A stretch of DNA of 64,000 bases, taken from NCBI GenBank assembly GCA_022647565.1, contig JALCLA010000003.1:589640-653639 (forward strand), written 5' to 3'. Position numbers and translations under genes: made by a program. This DNA is from Chiayiivirga sp. GTDB taxonomy: Bacteria; Pseudomonadota; Gammaproteobacteria; Xanthomonadales; Xanthomonadaceae. How positions within the stretch are numbered: the stretch's first letter is position 1; every line of letters begins with the position of its first letter. Below are positions 19,757-29,096 of this stretch, one piece after another. The notes under the pieces are model-generated. The model saw only the letters and a list, made by a program, of their open reading frames with translations, made no database searches and was not told where the DNA came from.

Positions 19757-20317
19757 ATGACGGGGGAACGGACCGACGAGGATCTGATGCTGGCCTATGC
19801 CGACGGCGATGCGCGCGCATTCGAGGCGCTCTACCAGCGTCATCGGGGGCCGTTGTACCGCTTCGTGCTGCGCGGCCTGAGCCAGCGCGCACTCGCGGAC
19901 GAATGCTTCCAGGACGTATGGAGCCGGGTGATCGTGGCGCGCGAACGCTATCGCCCCGAGGCGAAGTTCAGCACTTGGCTGTACCAGATCGCGCACAACC
20001 TCATCATCGACCAGTACCGTCGCGCGCGACCGGAAGTCTCGGCCAGCAACGATGACGATGATGACGCCGCGGTACGCGACTTCGCCGATGACGATGCGAA
20101 GGAGCCGGAGCACCAGCTCTCTGAGTTCGAGGAGCGCCGCCGCCTGCAACTCGCGCTCGATGAACTGCCCGAGGACCAGCGCCTCGCAATCCAGCTTCGA
20201 CTGGAACAGGAACTGCCGCTGGAAGAGATCGCGCGCATCACCGGGGTGGGACGCGAAACCGTGAAGTCACGCCTGCGCTACGCGCTCGACAAGTTGAAAT
20301 CGAGGTTGCGGCCATGA
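19757..20317 (+). CDS. ECF-type RNA polymerase sigma factor
   Basis: A 186-residue sigma-70 family protein with only regions 2 and 4. Region 2 is about 11-85 (DEDLMLAYADGDARAFEALY, then FSTWLYQIAHNLIIDQYRR). An acidic linker (DDDDDA) and region 4 (about 125-183) follow, the latter containing LDELPEDQRLAIQLR and the helix-turn-helix PLEEIARITGVGRETVKSRLRYAL. No Shine-Dalgarno is seen at the ATG at 19757 because a hairpin occupies that space. An alternative ATG at 19787 has GAGG upstream but would remove the start of region 2. It overlaps the next gene by 4 bases (ATGA), the usual spacing of a sigma/anti-sigma pair. Confidence 0.9.
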   Translation: MTGERTDEDLMLAYADGDARAFEALYQRHRGPLYRFVLRGLSQRALADECFQDVWSRVIVARERYRPEAKFSTWLYQIAHNLIIDQYRRARPEVSASNDDDDDAAVRDFADDDAKEPEHQLSEFEERRRLQLALDELPEDQRLAIQLRLEQELPLEEIARITGVGRETVKSRLRYALDKLKSRLRP

Positions 20318-21279
20318 GCGCTCGCCCGCCCTTCGAGCCACTGCCTCCCGATCCTCTGGACAGGGAAGAAGCCGCGCTGGCAAACGCGTATCGCAAGTTG
20401 CCCGCAACCGAACCCTCGCCGCAACTCGATGCGCGCATCCTGGCGCAAGCACGTGCGGCGGCGACACCGAAGCGACGCCAGCGCCGGCCATGGTTCCTCG
20501 GCGCTGGATTTGGTGCTGCCGCTGCGGCCGTGATGGCGGCGGGCGTGGCCTGGCAGTTGGGCTGGATCGGCGGCATTCCGGGCGCCGTGATGGCGCCGGG
20601 CACGTCGCAGCGTAGCGACGCGCGCATGCAGGCTCCGAAGGACGACGAAGCCACGAAGGAAGAACGCATCGACATCGAGTTTGTGCGGGAGGAACGCGAG
20701 CTCACGCCGGCCCGGCCCACTGCAGACGCCGCGGCGGCCTCCGCGGTGGCACCGCCACCGGCCGTGCCCGAATCACCGCCGCCACAGAAAGTCGCCGCGC
20801 CGCCTGCTCCGCCTGCACCTGCGCCTGCACCTGCACCTGCATCTGCGCCCGCGATCGCAGCCGAAGCGCCGATGCCGACCGAAGTTGCCGCCGATTCGCA
20901 ACGTGGTGCCGCGCCCCGCGGCTTGAGCACGCCCGCACCCGAGCCGTTCCCGGCACAACCCCGGAGTTCCGCCGACCAGCCCGAAGCCGAAGCGCCCCTG
21001 GGTGCGGCCGCGAACGCGGCGTCGGCCGCAGGCCAGCGTGCGAGGGAACAGGATGGCGCCGGCCTGGGGCTGGAACAGGGCCGCCTTGCGAAGCAACGCG
21101 CCGTGTTTCCACCCTGGACCGAAGACGAACGTCTGGCCCCGGCCCAATGGCTGGAGCGCATCCGCGACCGGGTCGATGCCGGTGATCGCCAAAGCGCCGA
21201 GTTCAGCCTGCGTCGCTTTGTGCAAGTGCATCCACAGCACGCGGTTCCACGCGAACTGCGACGGCTGCTGGTGGAATGA
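20314..21279 (+). CDS. Pro/Ala-rich single-pass membrane protein, likely anti-sigma factor
   Basis: A 321-residue protein with a cytoplasmic N-terminus of about 58 residues, one transmembrane helix (about 60-82), then a long Pro/Ala/Glu-rich periplasmic tether (95-230). A small C-terminal helical domain follows (about 260-321: AQWLERIRDRVDAGDRQSAE). The zinc-binding HxxxCxxC motif of ZAS anti-sigma factors is absent. The anti-sigma role is inferred from the 4-base overlap with the sigma gene and the topology. It also overlaps the following yigZ-like gene by 4 bases, so all three are one transcript. Confidence 0.6.
   Translation: MSARPPFEPLPPDPLDREEAALANAYRKLPATEPSPQLDARILAQARAAATPKRRQRRPWFLGAGFGAAAAAVMAAGVAWQLGWIGGIPGAVMAPGTSQRSDARMQAPKDDEATKEERIDIEFVREERELTPARPTADAAAASAVAPPPAVPESPPPQKVAAPPAPPAPAPAPAPASAPAIAAEAPMPTEVAADSQRGAAPRGLSTPAPEPFPAQPRSSADQPEAEAPLGAAANAASAAGQRAREQDGAGLGLEQGRLAKQRAVFPPWTEDERLAPAQWLERIRDRVDAGDRQSAEFSLRRFVQVHPQHAVPRELRRLLVE
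20801..20848 (+). repeat. Hexanucleotide tandem repeat (CCTGCN-type) in the membrane protein gene
   Basis: About seven imperfect copies of a CCTGCA-like hexamer encode alternating Pro-Ala. Length changes by one unit would stay in frame and only alter the tether length. Confidence 0.75.
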
Positions 21280-21866
21280 GCACCACGCTGGCGGCCACGA
21301 CGCGCTTCGAACTCGAGGTCAAGAAAAGTCGATTCCTCGCGGTCGCCGCTCCCGCGGCTTCGCCAGAACTCGCCCTCGCCTTCCTCGCGTCGATCGTCGA
21401 TCACTCCGCCACGCATCACTGCTGGGCCTATCGCATTGGCCAGCTCTACCGCTTCAATGACGATGGCGAGCCCGGCGGTACCGCGGGCAAACCGATCCTG
21501 GCTGCGATCGATGGCCAGGGCCTGGACCAGGTGATGGTGGCGGTGCTGCGCTGGTACGGCGGCATCAAGCTCGGTGCTGGCGGGCTGGTGCGCGCCTATG
21601 GCGGAGCCGCGGCCGAGTGCCTGCGCCGAGCCGAACGGCGCGAACTGATTGCCATGGTCGAGGCAGAATTGCGCTGCGATTTTTCCCATGCGGGAACTGC
21701 GCACGCGCTGCTCGCGCAGTTCGGCGCGACCAAGCTCGCGGAGCGCTTCGATGCACAGGGACTGCACTTGTCCCTGCGGCTGCCCGCCCCCATGACCGAC
21801 GCACTGGCCGCCGCCTTGCGCGATGCCACCCGCGGTCGCGCTTCGCTGCATCGCCCGACCGCCTGA
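21276..21866 (+). CDS. YigZ/IMPACT family protein
   Basis: A 196-residue protein with the IMPACT N-terminal domain. It shows FELEVKKSRFLAVAAP, the paired-His HATHHCWAYR-like segment (SATHHCWAYRIG), DDGEPGGTAGKPIL and VLRWYGGIKLGAGGLVRAYGGA. The last ~70 residues form the DUF1949-type ferredoxin-like domain. Eukaryotic IMPACT modulates translation stress signalling; the bacterial function is not settled. It overlaps the gene before it by ATGA and ends 17 bases before the ABC transporter. Confidence 0.92.
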   Translation: MSTTLAATTRFELEVKKSRFLAVAAPAASPELALAFLASIVDHSATHHCWAYRIGQLYRFNDDGEPGGTAGKPILAAIDGQGLDQVMVAVLRWYGGIKLGAGGLVRAYGGAAAECLRRAERRELIAMVEAELRCDFSHAGTAHALLAQFGATKLAERFDAQGLHLSLRLPAPMTDALAAALRDATRGRASLHRPTA

Positions 21867-21883
21867 CCTGCCCGAGCGATACG

Positions 21884-23671
21884 ATGACCGACGCTGCACC
21901 GGATACTTCGTCCACGACGCCGCCTGCCGCGAAACGCACCCTCGCGACCTTGCGCGAGCTGCTGCCCTACCTGCGCCCCTATCGGGCCCTGATCGTGGCC
22001 TGGCTCTGCTTCCTGGCCTTGTCCTCAAGTGCGACCCTGAGCCTGCCGGTGGCGGTGCGCCTGATGATCGATCGCGGTTTCGGGGCCGGTGATCCATCGG
22101 GCATCGACCGCTGGTTCCTCGGGCTGTTGGGAGTCGCAGGCGTGCTGGCCGTGGCCACGGCCGGACGCTTCTATTTCATCTCGGTGCTGGGCGAGCGCGC
22201 CATCGCGGACCTGCGCGACCGCCTGTTCCGGCATCTGCTCACGCTCGACATGGCCTTCTTCGAGCGCACCCGCGCCGGCGAACTGGTCAGCCGCCTCTCC
22301 GCCGACACCGAACTGCTGCGCAGCGTGATGGGCTCCACGGTGTCGGTTGCCCTGCGCAGCACCGTCACCTTCCTCGGCAGCGCCGCGATGCTGGCGATCA
22401 CCAGCCCGCGTCTGGCGGGCTTCGCGGCAGTGGGCATTCCGCTCACCATCCTGCCGATCATGCTGTACGGTCGCTACTCGCAGAAGCTGTCGCGCGAGAG
22501 CCAGGATCGCGTCGCCGATGCCAATGCGCGCGCCAGCGAAACCCTCGGCGCGATGCACACGGTGCAGAGCTACGCGCGCGAGGCGCACGAGGCGGGGCGC
22601 TTCGGCGCGGCCTTGCGCACCGCCATCACCAGCGCCCGGCGCCGCATCCGCACCCAGGCGGCACTCACCGCCAGCGTCATCCTGTTGATGTTCGGCGCCG
22701 TCACCACGGTGCTGTGGATCGGCGCGCGCGACGTGATCGCGGGCACGCTGACCGCCGGCACGCTGAGCCAGTTCGTGCTGTATGCAGTGCTGGGGGCGGG
22801 TTCGGTCGCGGCGCTGGCCGAGGTCTGGGCCGAACTGCAGCGCGCCGCGGGCGGCATGGGGCGCATCTCCGAATTGCTGCACGAATCCGCGAGAATCTCG
22901 GCGCCGGCGCAACCCAAGGCCTTGCCGCTGCGGGCGCAGGGCGAACTGCGCTTCGACCGGGTGAGTTTCCGGTATCCCTCGCGCCCGGACGTGGCCGCAC
23001 TGGATGATTTCAGCCTGCACCTTCGCCCCGGCGAAACCGTGGCCCTGGTCGGGCCGTCGGGTGCCGGCAAGAGCACCGTGTTGCAACTGCTGCTGCGCTT
23101 CCACGACCCGGACTCGGGCCGCATCACCCTGGACGGCGTCGATCTGCGCGAACTCGATCCGCAGGCCCTGCGTGCGCAGCTGGCACTGGTGCCGCAGGAC
23201 CCGGTGCTATTCGGTGCCGATGCGGCCGAAAACATCCGCTATGGCCGTCTCGACGCCACCCCGGCCGAGGTTGAAGCTGCGGCACGCAGCGCCGAGGCGC
23301 ACGAGTTCCTGGCGGCGTTGCCCGAGGGCTATGCCAGCTACCTCGGTGAGCGTGGCGTGCGTCTGTCCGGTGGCCAGCAGCAGCGCCTGGCCATCGCACG
23401 TGCCGTGCTCAAGGACGCCCCGGTGCTGTTGCTGGACGAGGCCACCAGCGCCCTCGATGCACAGAGCGAGCACGCCATCCAGCACGCACTCGAGCGGCTG
23501 ATGCAAGGTCGCACCACCCTGGTCATTGCGCATCGCCTCGCCACGGTCCGGCGCGCTGACCGCATCGTGGTGCTGGATCGCGGTCGGATCGTGGCCGAAG
23601 GTCGGCACGAACAACTGGTGGCACAACAAGGCCTGTACGCCGAGCTGGCGCGACTTCAATTCCATGCCTGA
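21884..23671 (+). CDS. ABC exporter, fused permease and ATPase (MsbA-like half transporter)
   Basis: A 595-residue half transporter that would dimerise. The start is set at the ATG at 21884 (MTDAAPDTSS), since longer in-frame starts only read the antisense-like overlap with the preceding gene. Six transmembrane helices occupy about 30-330. The ATPase has Walker A GPSGAGKST at about 390-398, Q-loop VPQDPVLF, signature LSGGQQQR at about 494-501, Walker B VLLLDEAT and the switch His in IAHRLATV. The substrate is unknown. Resemblance to MsbA and to lipid or drug exporters does not decide it. Both halves appear intact. Confidence 0.9.
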   Translation: MTDAAPDTSSTTPPAAKRTLATLRELLPYLRPYRALIVAWLCFLALSSSATLSLPVAVRLMIDRGFGAGDPSGIDRWFLGLLGVAGVLAVATAGRFYFISVLGERAIADLRDRLFRHLLTLDMAFFERTRAGELVSRLSADTELLRSVMGSTVSVALRSTVTFLGSAAMLAITSPRLAGFAAVGIPLTILPIMLYGRYSQKLSRESQDRVADANARASETLGAMHTVQSYAREAHEAGRFGAALRTAITSARRRIRTQAALTASVILLMFGAVTTVLWIGARDVIAGTLTAGTLSQFVLYAVLGAGSVAALAEVWAELQRAAGGMGRISELLHESARISAPAQPKALPLRAQGELRFDRVSFRYPSRPDVAALDDFSLHLRPGETVALVGPSGAGKSTVLQLLLRFHDPDSGRITLDGVDLRELDPQALRAQLALVPQDPVLFGADAAENIRYGRLDATPAEVEAAARSAEAHEFLAALPEGYASYLGERGVRLSGGQQQRLAIARAVLKDAPVLLLDEATSALDAQSEHAIQHALERLMQGRTTLVIAHRLATVRRADRIVVLDRGRIVAEGRHEQLVAQQGLYAELARLQFHA

Positions 23672-23796
23672 TGCCACGCCGCCGACCCGGTGAACGCGGC
23701 CGTCGGTCGCCCGCGGTGACCCAAGTCTCAAACAGGATTGTGCCGGTCGCGTAACATTGCGACGCAATCCGTCCATCCGCGCTCCGTAACGTCGCC

Positions 23797-26136
23797 ATGG
23801 CAGAATCCAAGCCACGCATGAATACGACCGGCCACGGCCAACCCAGCCACAGCGGCAGTGATGCACCCAAGAGCACGCTGCCACTGCTGTTGCAGCGGGT
23901 GCGCGATGCCTCGATTCAGGCGGCCGAGGGCCTGCTCAAGGCGGCGCTGGATGCAGCCGACGACAGCCTGTTCGGGTTCTCGGAAAAGGCCGACAACGCG
24001 GCCGAAAGCGCCCGTTACATGGACGCGATGCGCGAAATGCGGGTCAAGCGCCCTTCCCTCGAGCAGGCCTTCCGCGAACGCCTGGAAAGGGACTTCGTCG
24101 CCTTCGTGCGCCAGACCCCCACGACTGCGGTGGTCGAGAAGGCACCGATCACGTTTGCGGCCGACAGCCTGTCGCTGGTCGAGGACCAGGCCCTGGAGGA
24201 AGACCTCGCCATCGCCGGCATGGTGTCCAAAGCCAACCTGCGCCACAACAGCGCCCTGTTTGCGCTGACCCAACGCCTCGGTGCGGCGCTGGGCCGCAGC
24301 AGCATCGAGACCGACGCCTGCCCGCTCGCGCCGGCCTCCGTCGGACACGCGCTGCGTGACGTCGCCGCCCGGATCGAGGCCGACATCGGCACCAAGCTGG
24401 TCGTGCTCAAGCTGTTCGACCGGCACGTCGCCACCGACCTCGACCAGGTTTACGACGTGGCCAACAAGCTGCTGGCCGAGGCAGGCGTGCTTCCCAATGT
24501 CCGCTACACGCGTCCGCCGCGCTTGCCGGGCAGCAGCGCACCGGTGGCGCGTGCGACCGTGGCGGGGGGCGATCCAGCCGCAACCGACCCGAACCGCGAC
24601 GCCGCGCCAGGCACCGAGATCGGTGACGCGGGCGCGAACGGCGAAGCCGATGCCGGCACCAACGAGGTGATTGCGGCCTTCGCTTCGCTGCTCGCAACTC
24701 GACGCGAACAGATCACGGGCGCGGCACGCCCGGTCGTCGCCGGCCCGCGCGTCAGCAACTCCGAACTGATCGCCGCGCTGTCGCGCATGCAGCTGAGCCA
24801 GCCCAGCCTGTCGGCCGCTGCTACCGATGCCATCGCCCTGGTCGAACGGGTGGAGCAGGTCAAGCAGGACTTGCTCGGGCAACTGCGCGCCACCGGCATC
24901 GACAATCCCGACCAGCGGGTGGCGGAGGCCGACGAGGATGCCATCGATCTGGTCAGCATGCTGTTCCAGTTCGTGGTGCAGGATCGCAACCTTCCCGCCG
25001 AGATCCAGGCTGCGCTGTCGCGCCTGCAGATTCCCTACGTGCGCGTCGCGATCAAGGACAAGCGCCTGTTCGCCCAGAGCCAGCACCCGGCCCGGCGGCT
25101 GCTCGACACGCTGGCGACGGCCTGCATCGGCTGGTCCAAGGATGCCGACCGCGATGCCCGCTTCCTCGATCGGCTGAACCAGCTGGTCGAGCGCGTGATG
25201 AAGGAATACACCGACGACGTCGGCCTTTTCGACGAGTTGCGCGCCGAATTCGACGAGTTCGTGGAGCAGCAGCAACGCCACAGCAGCACCGCCGAGCAAC
25301 GCGCCGCGGAAGCGATCAAGGGGCGCGAAAAACTGTCGTTCGCGCGTCGCACCGTGACCCAGTTGGTGAACGAGCGACTTGCACGTCACCAGCTGCCGCC
25401 GCTCGCCCGGGAAGTCGTGGTGAACCCGTGGTCGAACTATCTGGTCCTGATGCACCTGCGCCATGGCCCCGAGTCCAGCGAGTGGAAGAGCGCGGTCAGC
25501 TTCGTGGACGCGGCGGCGTGGTGCAGCCAGCCCAAGCGCAACGAGGCCGAGTACGCCAAGCTCAATGCGGTGGTCCCGCAGATGCAGGCCTTCCTGCGGC
25601 GCGGCCTGGGCGTGGTGGGTTTCGGCGAGCAGGAAAGCCAACGCCTGGCGCACGGATTCGGCGCGGTCCTGCTCTCGATGCACCAGCGGGAAGTGACACT
25701 GGAGCATGCCGATACCATCGCCGCCGCCGAGCAGTCCCTCAACAACGCGCCACCCGCACCAGCCGCCGCACCCGAAGCCGAACCTGAGACCGCTGACTCG
25801 GCCCTGCCCGAGGACGATGAGATCGTGCAGCGCGTGCGCAACCTGAAAGTCGGCACCTGGGTCGAGTTCAGCACCGAAAGCGGCACGCCGGAACGCGCCA
25901 AGGTGTCCTGGATCAGTCCGCTCAGTGCGCGCCTGCTGTTCGTGAACCGGAAGGGCCTTAAAGTGGCCGAGTTCAGTGTGTTCGCGCTGGCTGGCGAACT
26001 GCGCGCCGGTACCGCCCAGATCCTCGAAGTGGCACCGATCTTCGAACGCGCGCTCAGTTCGATCATGAATCGGCTCAAGTACGAACACCTGCTCGCCGGC
26101 GGCGGCAAGAGCGATTCGGCGCAGCAAAGCGCCTGA
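23797..26136 (+). CDS. DUF1631 domain-containing protein
   Basis: A 779-residue predicted cytoplasmic protein of the DUF1631 family, common in Lysobacterales and pseudomonads and sometimes mislabelled thymidine phosphorylase. The N-terminal segment LLLQRVRDASIQAAEGLLKAAL and the central block around LVSMLFQFVVQDRNLPAEIQAALSRLQIPYVRVA are characteristic. An acidic, Ala/Pro-rich linker leads to a C-terminal beta-rich region (about 685-775: VGTWVEFST, AKVSWISPLSARLLFVNRKG) that resembles a PilZ fold. No complete RxxxR binding motif is obvious at its start, so cyclic di-GMP binding is only a possibility. It ends 10 bases from the convergent monooxygenase gene. Confidence 0.82.
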   Translation: MAESKPRMNTTGHGQPSHSGSDAPKSTLPLLLQRVRDASIQAAEGLLKAALDAADDSLFGFSEKADNAAESARYMDAMREMRVKRPSLEQAFRERLERDFVAFVRQTPTTAVVEKAPITFAADSLSLVEDQALEEDLAIAGMVSKANLRHNSALFALTQRLGAALGRSSIETDACPLAPASVGHALRDVAARIEADIGTKLVVLKLFDRHVATDLDQVYDVANKLLAEAGVLPNVRYTRPPRLPGSSAPVARATVAGGDPAATDPNRDAAPGTEIGDAGANGEADAGTNEVIAAFASLLATRREQITGAARPVVAGPRVSNSELIAALSRMQLSQPSLSAAATDAIALVERVEQVKQDLLGQLRATGIDNPDQRVAEADEDAIDLVSMLFQFVVQDRNLPAEIQAALSRLQIPYVRVAIKDKRLFAQSQHPARRLLDTLATACIGWSKDADRDARFLDRLNQLVERVMKEYTDDVGLFDELRAEFDEFVEQQQRHSSTAEQRAAEAIKGREKLSFARRTVTQLVNERLARHQLPPLAREVVVNPWSNYLVLMHLRHGPESSEWKSAVSFVDAAAWCSQPKRNEAEYAKLNAVVPQMQAFLRRGLGVVGFGEQESQRLAHGFGAVLLSMHQREVTLEHADTIAAAEQSLNNAPPAPAAAPEAEPETADSALPEDDEIVQRVRNLKVGTWVEFSTESGTPERAKVSWISPLSARLLFVNRKGLKVAEFSVFALAGELRAGTAQILEVAPIFERALSSIMNRLKYEHLLAGGGKSDSAQQSA

Positions 26137-26145
26137 GGCGCCGGC

Positions 26146-27363
26146 TCACTCCAGCGTCGCGAGGAACTCCGGAGACAATGGATACTTCCCGAAGAATCCG
26201 TGCTGGATGCCGCTCAGGACCCGCAGCATGGTGCCGCGTCCGCCGGGCAACTGGCCAAGCGGGCGCAGCAGCAGGTCGCGCAGGCCGGCGATCCGGTCCC
26301 TATCGGACTGGAACAAGGGCGTGAGCCAGCGACTCCAGAACTGATAGATCGCGGTGTGGGCGCGACGTTCGCGCTCGTAGCGCTGCAGGGCGGAAGCGAG
26401 GTTTGGCGCGTCGCGCAAAGCCGCACCCAGCGCCCATGCGTCCATCAGCGCCATGTTCACGCCCTGCCCCAGTTGCGGACTCATCGCATGCGCAGCATCG
26501 CCCAGCAGCACCAGTCTGCCGCGCTGCCATTGCGGTAGCACGGCATCCCGATAGCGGGCATGCGCGAGGTGCGCCGTCACCGTGATGCCTTCCAGGCGCG
26601 GCAGGACCTCGGGCCACAGTTGCGCGATATCGCGCTTCCACATTTCCATCCCGATCGCTTCCCAGGCACCGAAGCGATCGGCCGGCAGGCTCCAGAAGAA
26701 GCTGAGCCGCGGTTCGAGGTCACCAGGGCGCGTGCCGACGGGCAGCAAGCCGATCATCTTGCGGGCGGCCACGTAGCGCTGGCGCAATTCGTCGATGGGT
26801 TGCCAGTCCCCCGCCGGGCACAGGCACCACACGGCACCCCAGGGATAGGCTTGGTCGACCTGCGCGCCACCGACCGTGCCGCGCAAGACGGAAGCTGCGC
26901 CGTCGGCCGCGATCACCAGATCGTAGGGACCGTACTCACCGCCATGGGCATCGCGCAGTCGGCCATCAACCACGTCGGCGGTCACGATGCGGATTCCGCA
27001 ACGCACCGCCGCCGCATTCGGCCAGGCCGAACGCAGCAGCGCGAACAAGGCGCCGCGTTGCATGCCGAGGCCGAACAGGCGCGCATCGAGATCGGCATAG
27101 CGCATGTCCATCACCCGCCGACCGCGCTGATTGCATCCATGCAAGCGCCGGATCATCGCGCCGTGCTGCAGCGCCTGCGGCAGCAGGCCGAGTCGCCACA
27201 GGATTTCCAGTCCGGTCGGCTGCAGCAGCAGGCCGGCGCCAACCGGCCCCAGGCTCGGTGCCTGTTCGAACACGTCGAGCTCGTGTCCATCGCGCGCGAG
27301 CAGGGCGGCGCTGGCCTGGCCGGCCGTACCGTAGCCGACGATGGCGATGCGCAACGCTTTCAC
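26146..27363 (-). CDS. FAD-dependent monooxygenase (PHBH/UbiH-like fold)
   Basis: A 405-residue flavoprotein hydroxylase. The N-terminal dinucleotide motif IAIVGYGTAGQASAALLARDGHELDVFEQ binds FAD. The DLVIAADGAASVLR motif and the second FAD motif LVLLGDAAHAMSPQLGQGVNMALMDA are intact. The substrate is unknown; 2-octaprenylphenol hydroxylases and aromatic hydroxylases share this pattern. Its ATG overlaps the stop of the acyl-CoA dehydrogenase-like gene by 4 bases, indicating translational coupling. Confidence 0.85.
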   Translation of the reverse strand: MKALRIAIVGYGTAGQASAALLARDGHELDVFEQAPSLGPVGAGLLLQPTGLEILWRLGLLPQALQHGAMIRRLHGCNQRGRRVMDMRYADLDARLFGLGMQRGALFALLRSAWPNAAAVRCGIRIVTADVVDGRLRDAHGGEYGPYDLVIAADGAASVLRGTVGGAQVDQAYPWGAVWCLCPAGDWQPIDELRQRYVAARKMIGLLPVGTRPGDLEPRLSFFWSLPADRFGAWEAIGMEMWKRDIAQLWPEVLPRLEGITVTAHLAHARYRDAVLPQWQRGRLVLLGDAAHAMSPQLGQGVNMALMDAWALGAALRDAPNLASALQRYERERRAHTAIYQFWSRWLTPLFQSDRDRIAGLRDLLLRPLGQLPGGRGTMLRVLSGIQHGFFGKYPLSPEFLATLE

Positions 27364-29003
27364 CCCAGCCAGGCGCGCGCGATCAGTCGGTCGAACGGCA
27401 CGTCCGCCGGCAAGGTGCCAAAGGCTAGCCCACGCTGCTGGCCCAGGCGCGAACGACAGAACGCGAGCGCCGTGGCGTCATCCGACCCGGCGAGCAGGAC
27501 CGCAGCCTGCAAGGCCAGCGCGAGGCGCTCGACCACAAGGCGCGCGCCGAGCTCGAGATCCTGCGGCTCGGCCAAGGCGCGCTGCAGCGAGTCAAGCTCA
27601 CGGTCGAGCCATTCGTTGCGCCCCGCCACGGCGGCCAGTTCGCGCAGGACCGCGGCGCGGGGCTCGGGTTCGCGCGTCAACGCGCGCAACACGTCCAGGC
27701 ATTGGATATTGCCGCAGCCTTCCCAGATCGAGTTCAGCGGCGCTTCCCGATACAGACGCGGCAGGATCGACTCCTCGACGTAACCGGCGCCACCCAGGCA
27801 CTCCTGGGCCTCGTTCACGAAGGCCGGCGCGCGCTTGCAGATCCAGTACTTGCCGACGGCCGTGGCGATGCGCGCGAACGCCGCCTCGTGCGCATCGCGT
27901 GGCGCTGCGTCCACCGCGCGCGCCACGCGCAGCGAAAACGCGGTGGCGGCTTCCGACTCGAGCGCGAGATCCGCCAGCACGTTGCGCATCAGGCCGTGCT
28001 CGACCAGGCGCTTGCCGAAGGTGTGGCGGTGGCGCGCATGGTGGATGGCTTCGATCAGGGCGCGTCGCATCTCGGCCGCCGAGCCGAGCATGCAATCGAG
28101 CCGGGTGAGGGCCACCATCTCCAGGATCGTGGCCACGCCCCGGCCTTCGTCGCCGATGCGCCGTGCCCAGGCCCCGGCGAACTCCACCTCGGATGAGGCA
28201 TTGGCCCAGTTGCCGAGCTTGTCCTTGAGTCGCATCACCTGCAGCGCGTTGCGGGTGCCATCCGGTCGCCAGCGCGGCAACAGGAAACAGCTCAAGCCGC
28301 CCGGTGCCTGCGCCAGCACCAGGAAGGCATCCGACATCGGTGCCGAGAAGAACCACTTGTGTCCGACGAGCTCGTACTCTTCGCCGCCCAGCGGCTGCGC
28401 GTGCGTGCTGTTGCTGCGCACATCCGAACCGCCCTGCTTCTCGGTCATGCCCATGCCCAGGGTCACGCCGAACTTTTCTGCCGCGGGCAGGTTGCGCCCG
28501 TCGTACTTGCCCGACAGCGCGCGACCCAACCACTCGCCCTTCACCGTGGCCGAACGCGCCAGCACCGGCACGGCGGCATGGGTCATGGTGAGCGGGCAAC
28601 TGGTGCCGGCCTCGGCCTGGTGATGCAGGTACGACAAGGCCGCGCGCACCACGTGCGCGCCGGATCGCCCGGCTTCCTGCCACGAGTATGCGTGCACGCC
28701 ATGGGCGATCGCGGACCGCATCAAGGCGTGGTAGGCCGGATGGAACTCGACCTCATCGACACGCTGGCCGTGCCGGTCGTGGCTGCGCAGCGCAGGCTTG
28801 TGGCGGTTGGCGTCGAAGCCCAGCGCCAGACCCTCGCCGCCGACAAATCGCCCGTATTCCGCCACGTGCGGCCACGCCCACTCGCCGCCTTCACGCTGCA
28901 AGGCCTGCTGCAGGGCCAGGTCGGTACTGGCGGCATTGAACTCGCACAGCACCGGAACCTGGTTGGTGACTTCGTGGGTCAGGAATGCGGCTGCACGGCT
29001 CAT
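27360..29003 (-). CDS. AidB-like acyl-CoA dehydrogenase
   Basis: A 547-residue flavoenzyme of the acyl-CoA dehydrogenase superfamily, AidB branch. The start is the ATG at 29003 (MSRAAAFLTHEVTNQVP), where AidB proteins begin. Segments include GMGMTEKQGGSDVRSN (FAD/substrate loop), GHKWFFSAPMSDAFLVLAQ, TRLDCMLGSAAEMRRAL, HHARHRHTFGKRLVEHGLMRNVLADL and the C-terminal FVNEAQECLGGAGYVEES with LNSIWEGCGNIQCLDVLR. In E. coli AidB belongs to the adaptive response to alkylation; in other bacteria homologues are annotated isovaleryl-CoA dehydrogenases. Neither role can be assigned from sequence alone. Confidence 0.88.
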   Translation of the reverse strand: MSRAAAFLTHEVTNQVPVLCEFNAASTDLALQQALQREGGEWAWPHVAEYGRFVGGEGLALGFDANRHKPALRSHDRHGQRVDEVEFHPAYHALMRSAIAHGVHAYSWQEAGRSGAHVVRAALSYLHHQAEAGTSCPLTMTHAAVPVLARSATVKGEWLGRALSGKYDGRNLPAAEKFGVTLGMGMTEKQGGSDVRSNSTHAQPLGGEEYELVGHKWFFSAPMSDAFLVLAQAPGGLSCFLLPRWRPDGTRNALQVMRLKDKLGNWANASSEVEFAGAWARRIGDEGRGVATILEMVALTRLDCMLGSAAEMRRALIEAIHHARHRHTFGKRLVEHGLMRNVLADLALESEAATAFSLRVARAVDAAPRDAHEAAFARIATAVGKYWICKRAPAFVNEAQECLGGAGYVEESILPRLYREAPLNSIWEGCGNIQCLDVLRALTREPEPRAAVLRELAAVAGRNEWLDRELDSLQRALAEPQDLELGARLVVERLALALQAAVLLAGSDDATALAFCRSRLGQQRGLAFGTLPADVPFDRLIARAWLG

Positions 29004-29096
29004 GGGCTTGTTCGACCGGATCGGGACAGACCCCGAGTGTAGCCTTGCCCTGCCTCCCCGGGACGATGGCGGCACTCAGGTCGAAGCACTGGCCAG

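Noticed and set aside
20238..22097. 619-residue minus-strand open frame with Gly/Ala repeats
   Set aside because: Antisense to the Pro/Ala tether and yigZ-like gene; low complexity mirrors the plus-strand repeat.
23728..26127. 799-residue open frame on the minus strand
   Set aside because: It is antisense to the DUF1631 gene; it is His/Arg/Gly-rich with no recognisable domain, as expected from high-GC codon bias.
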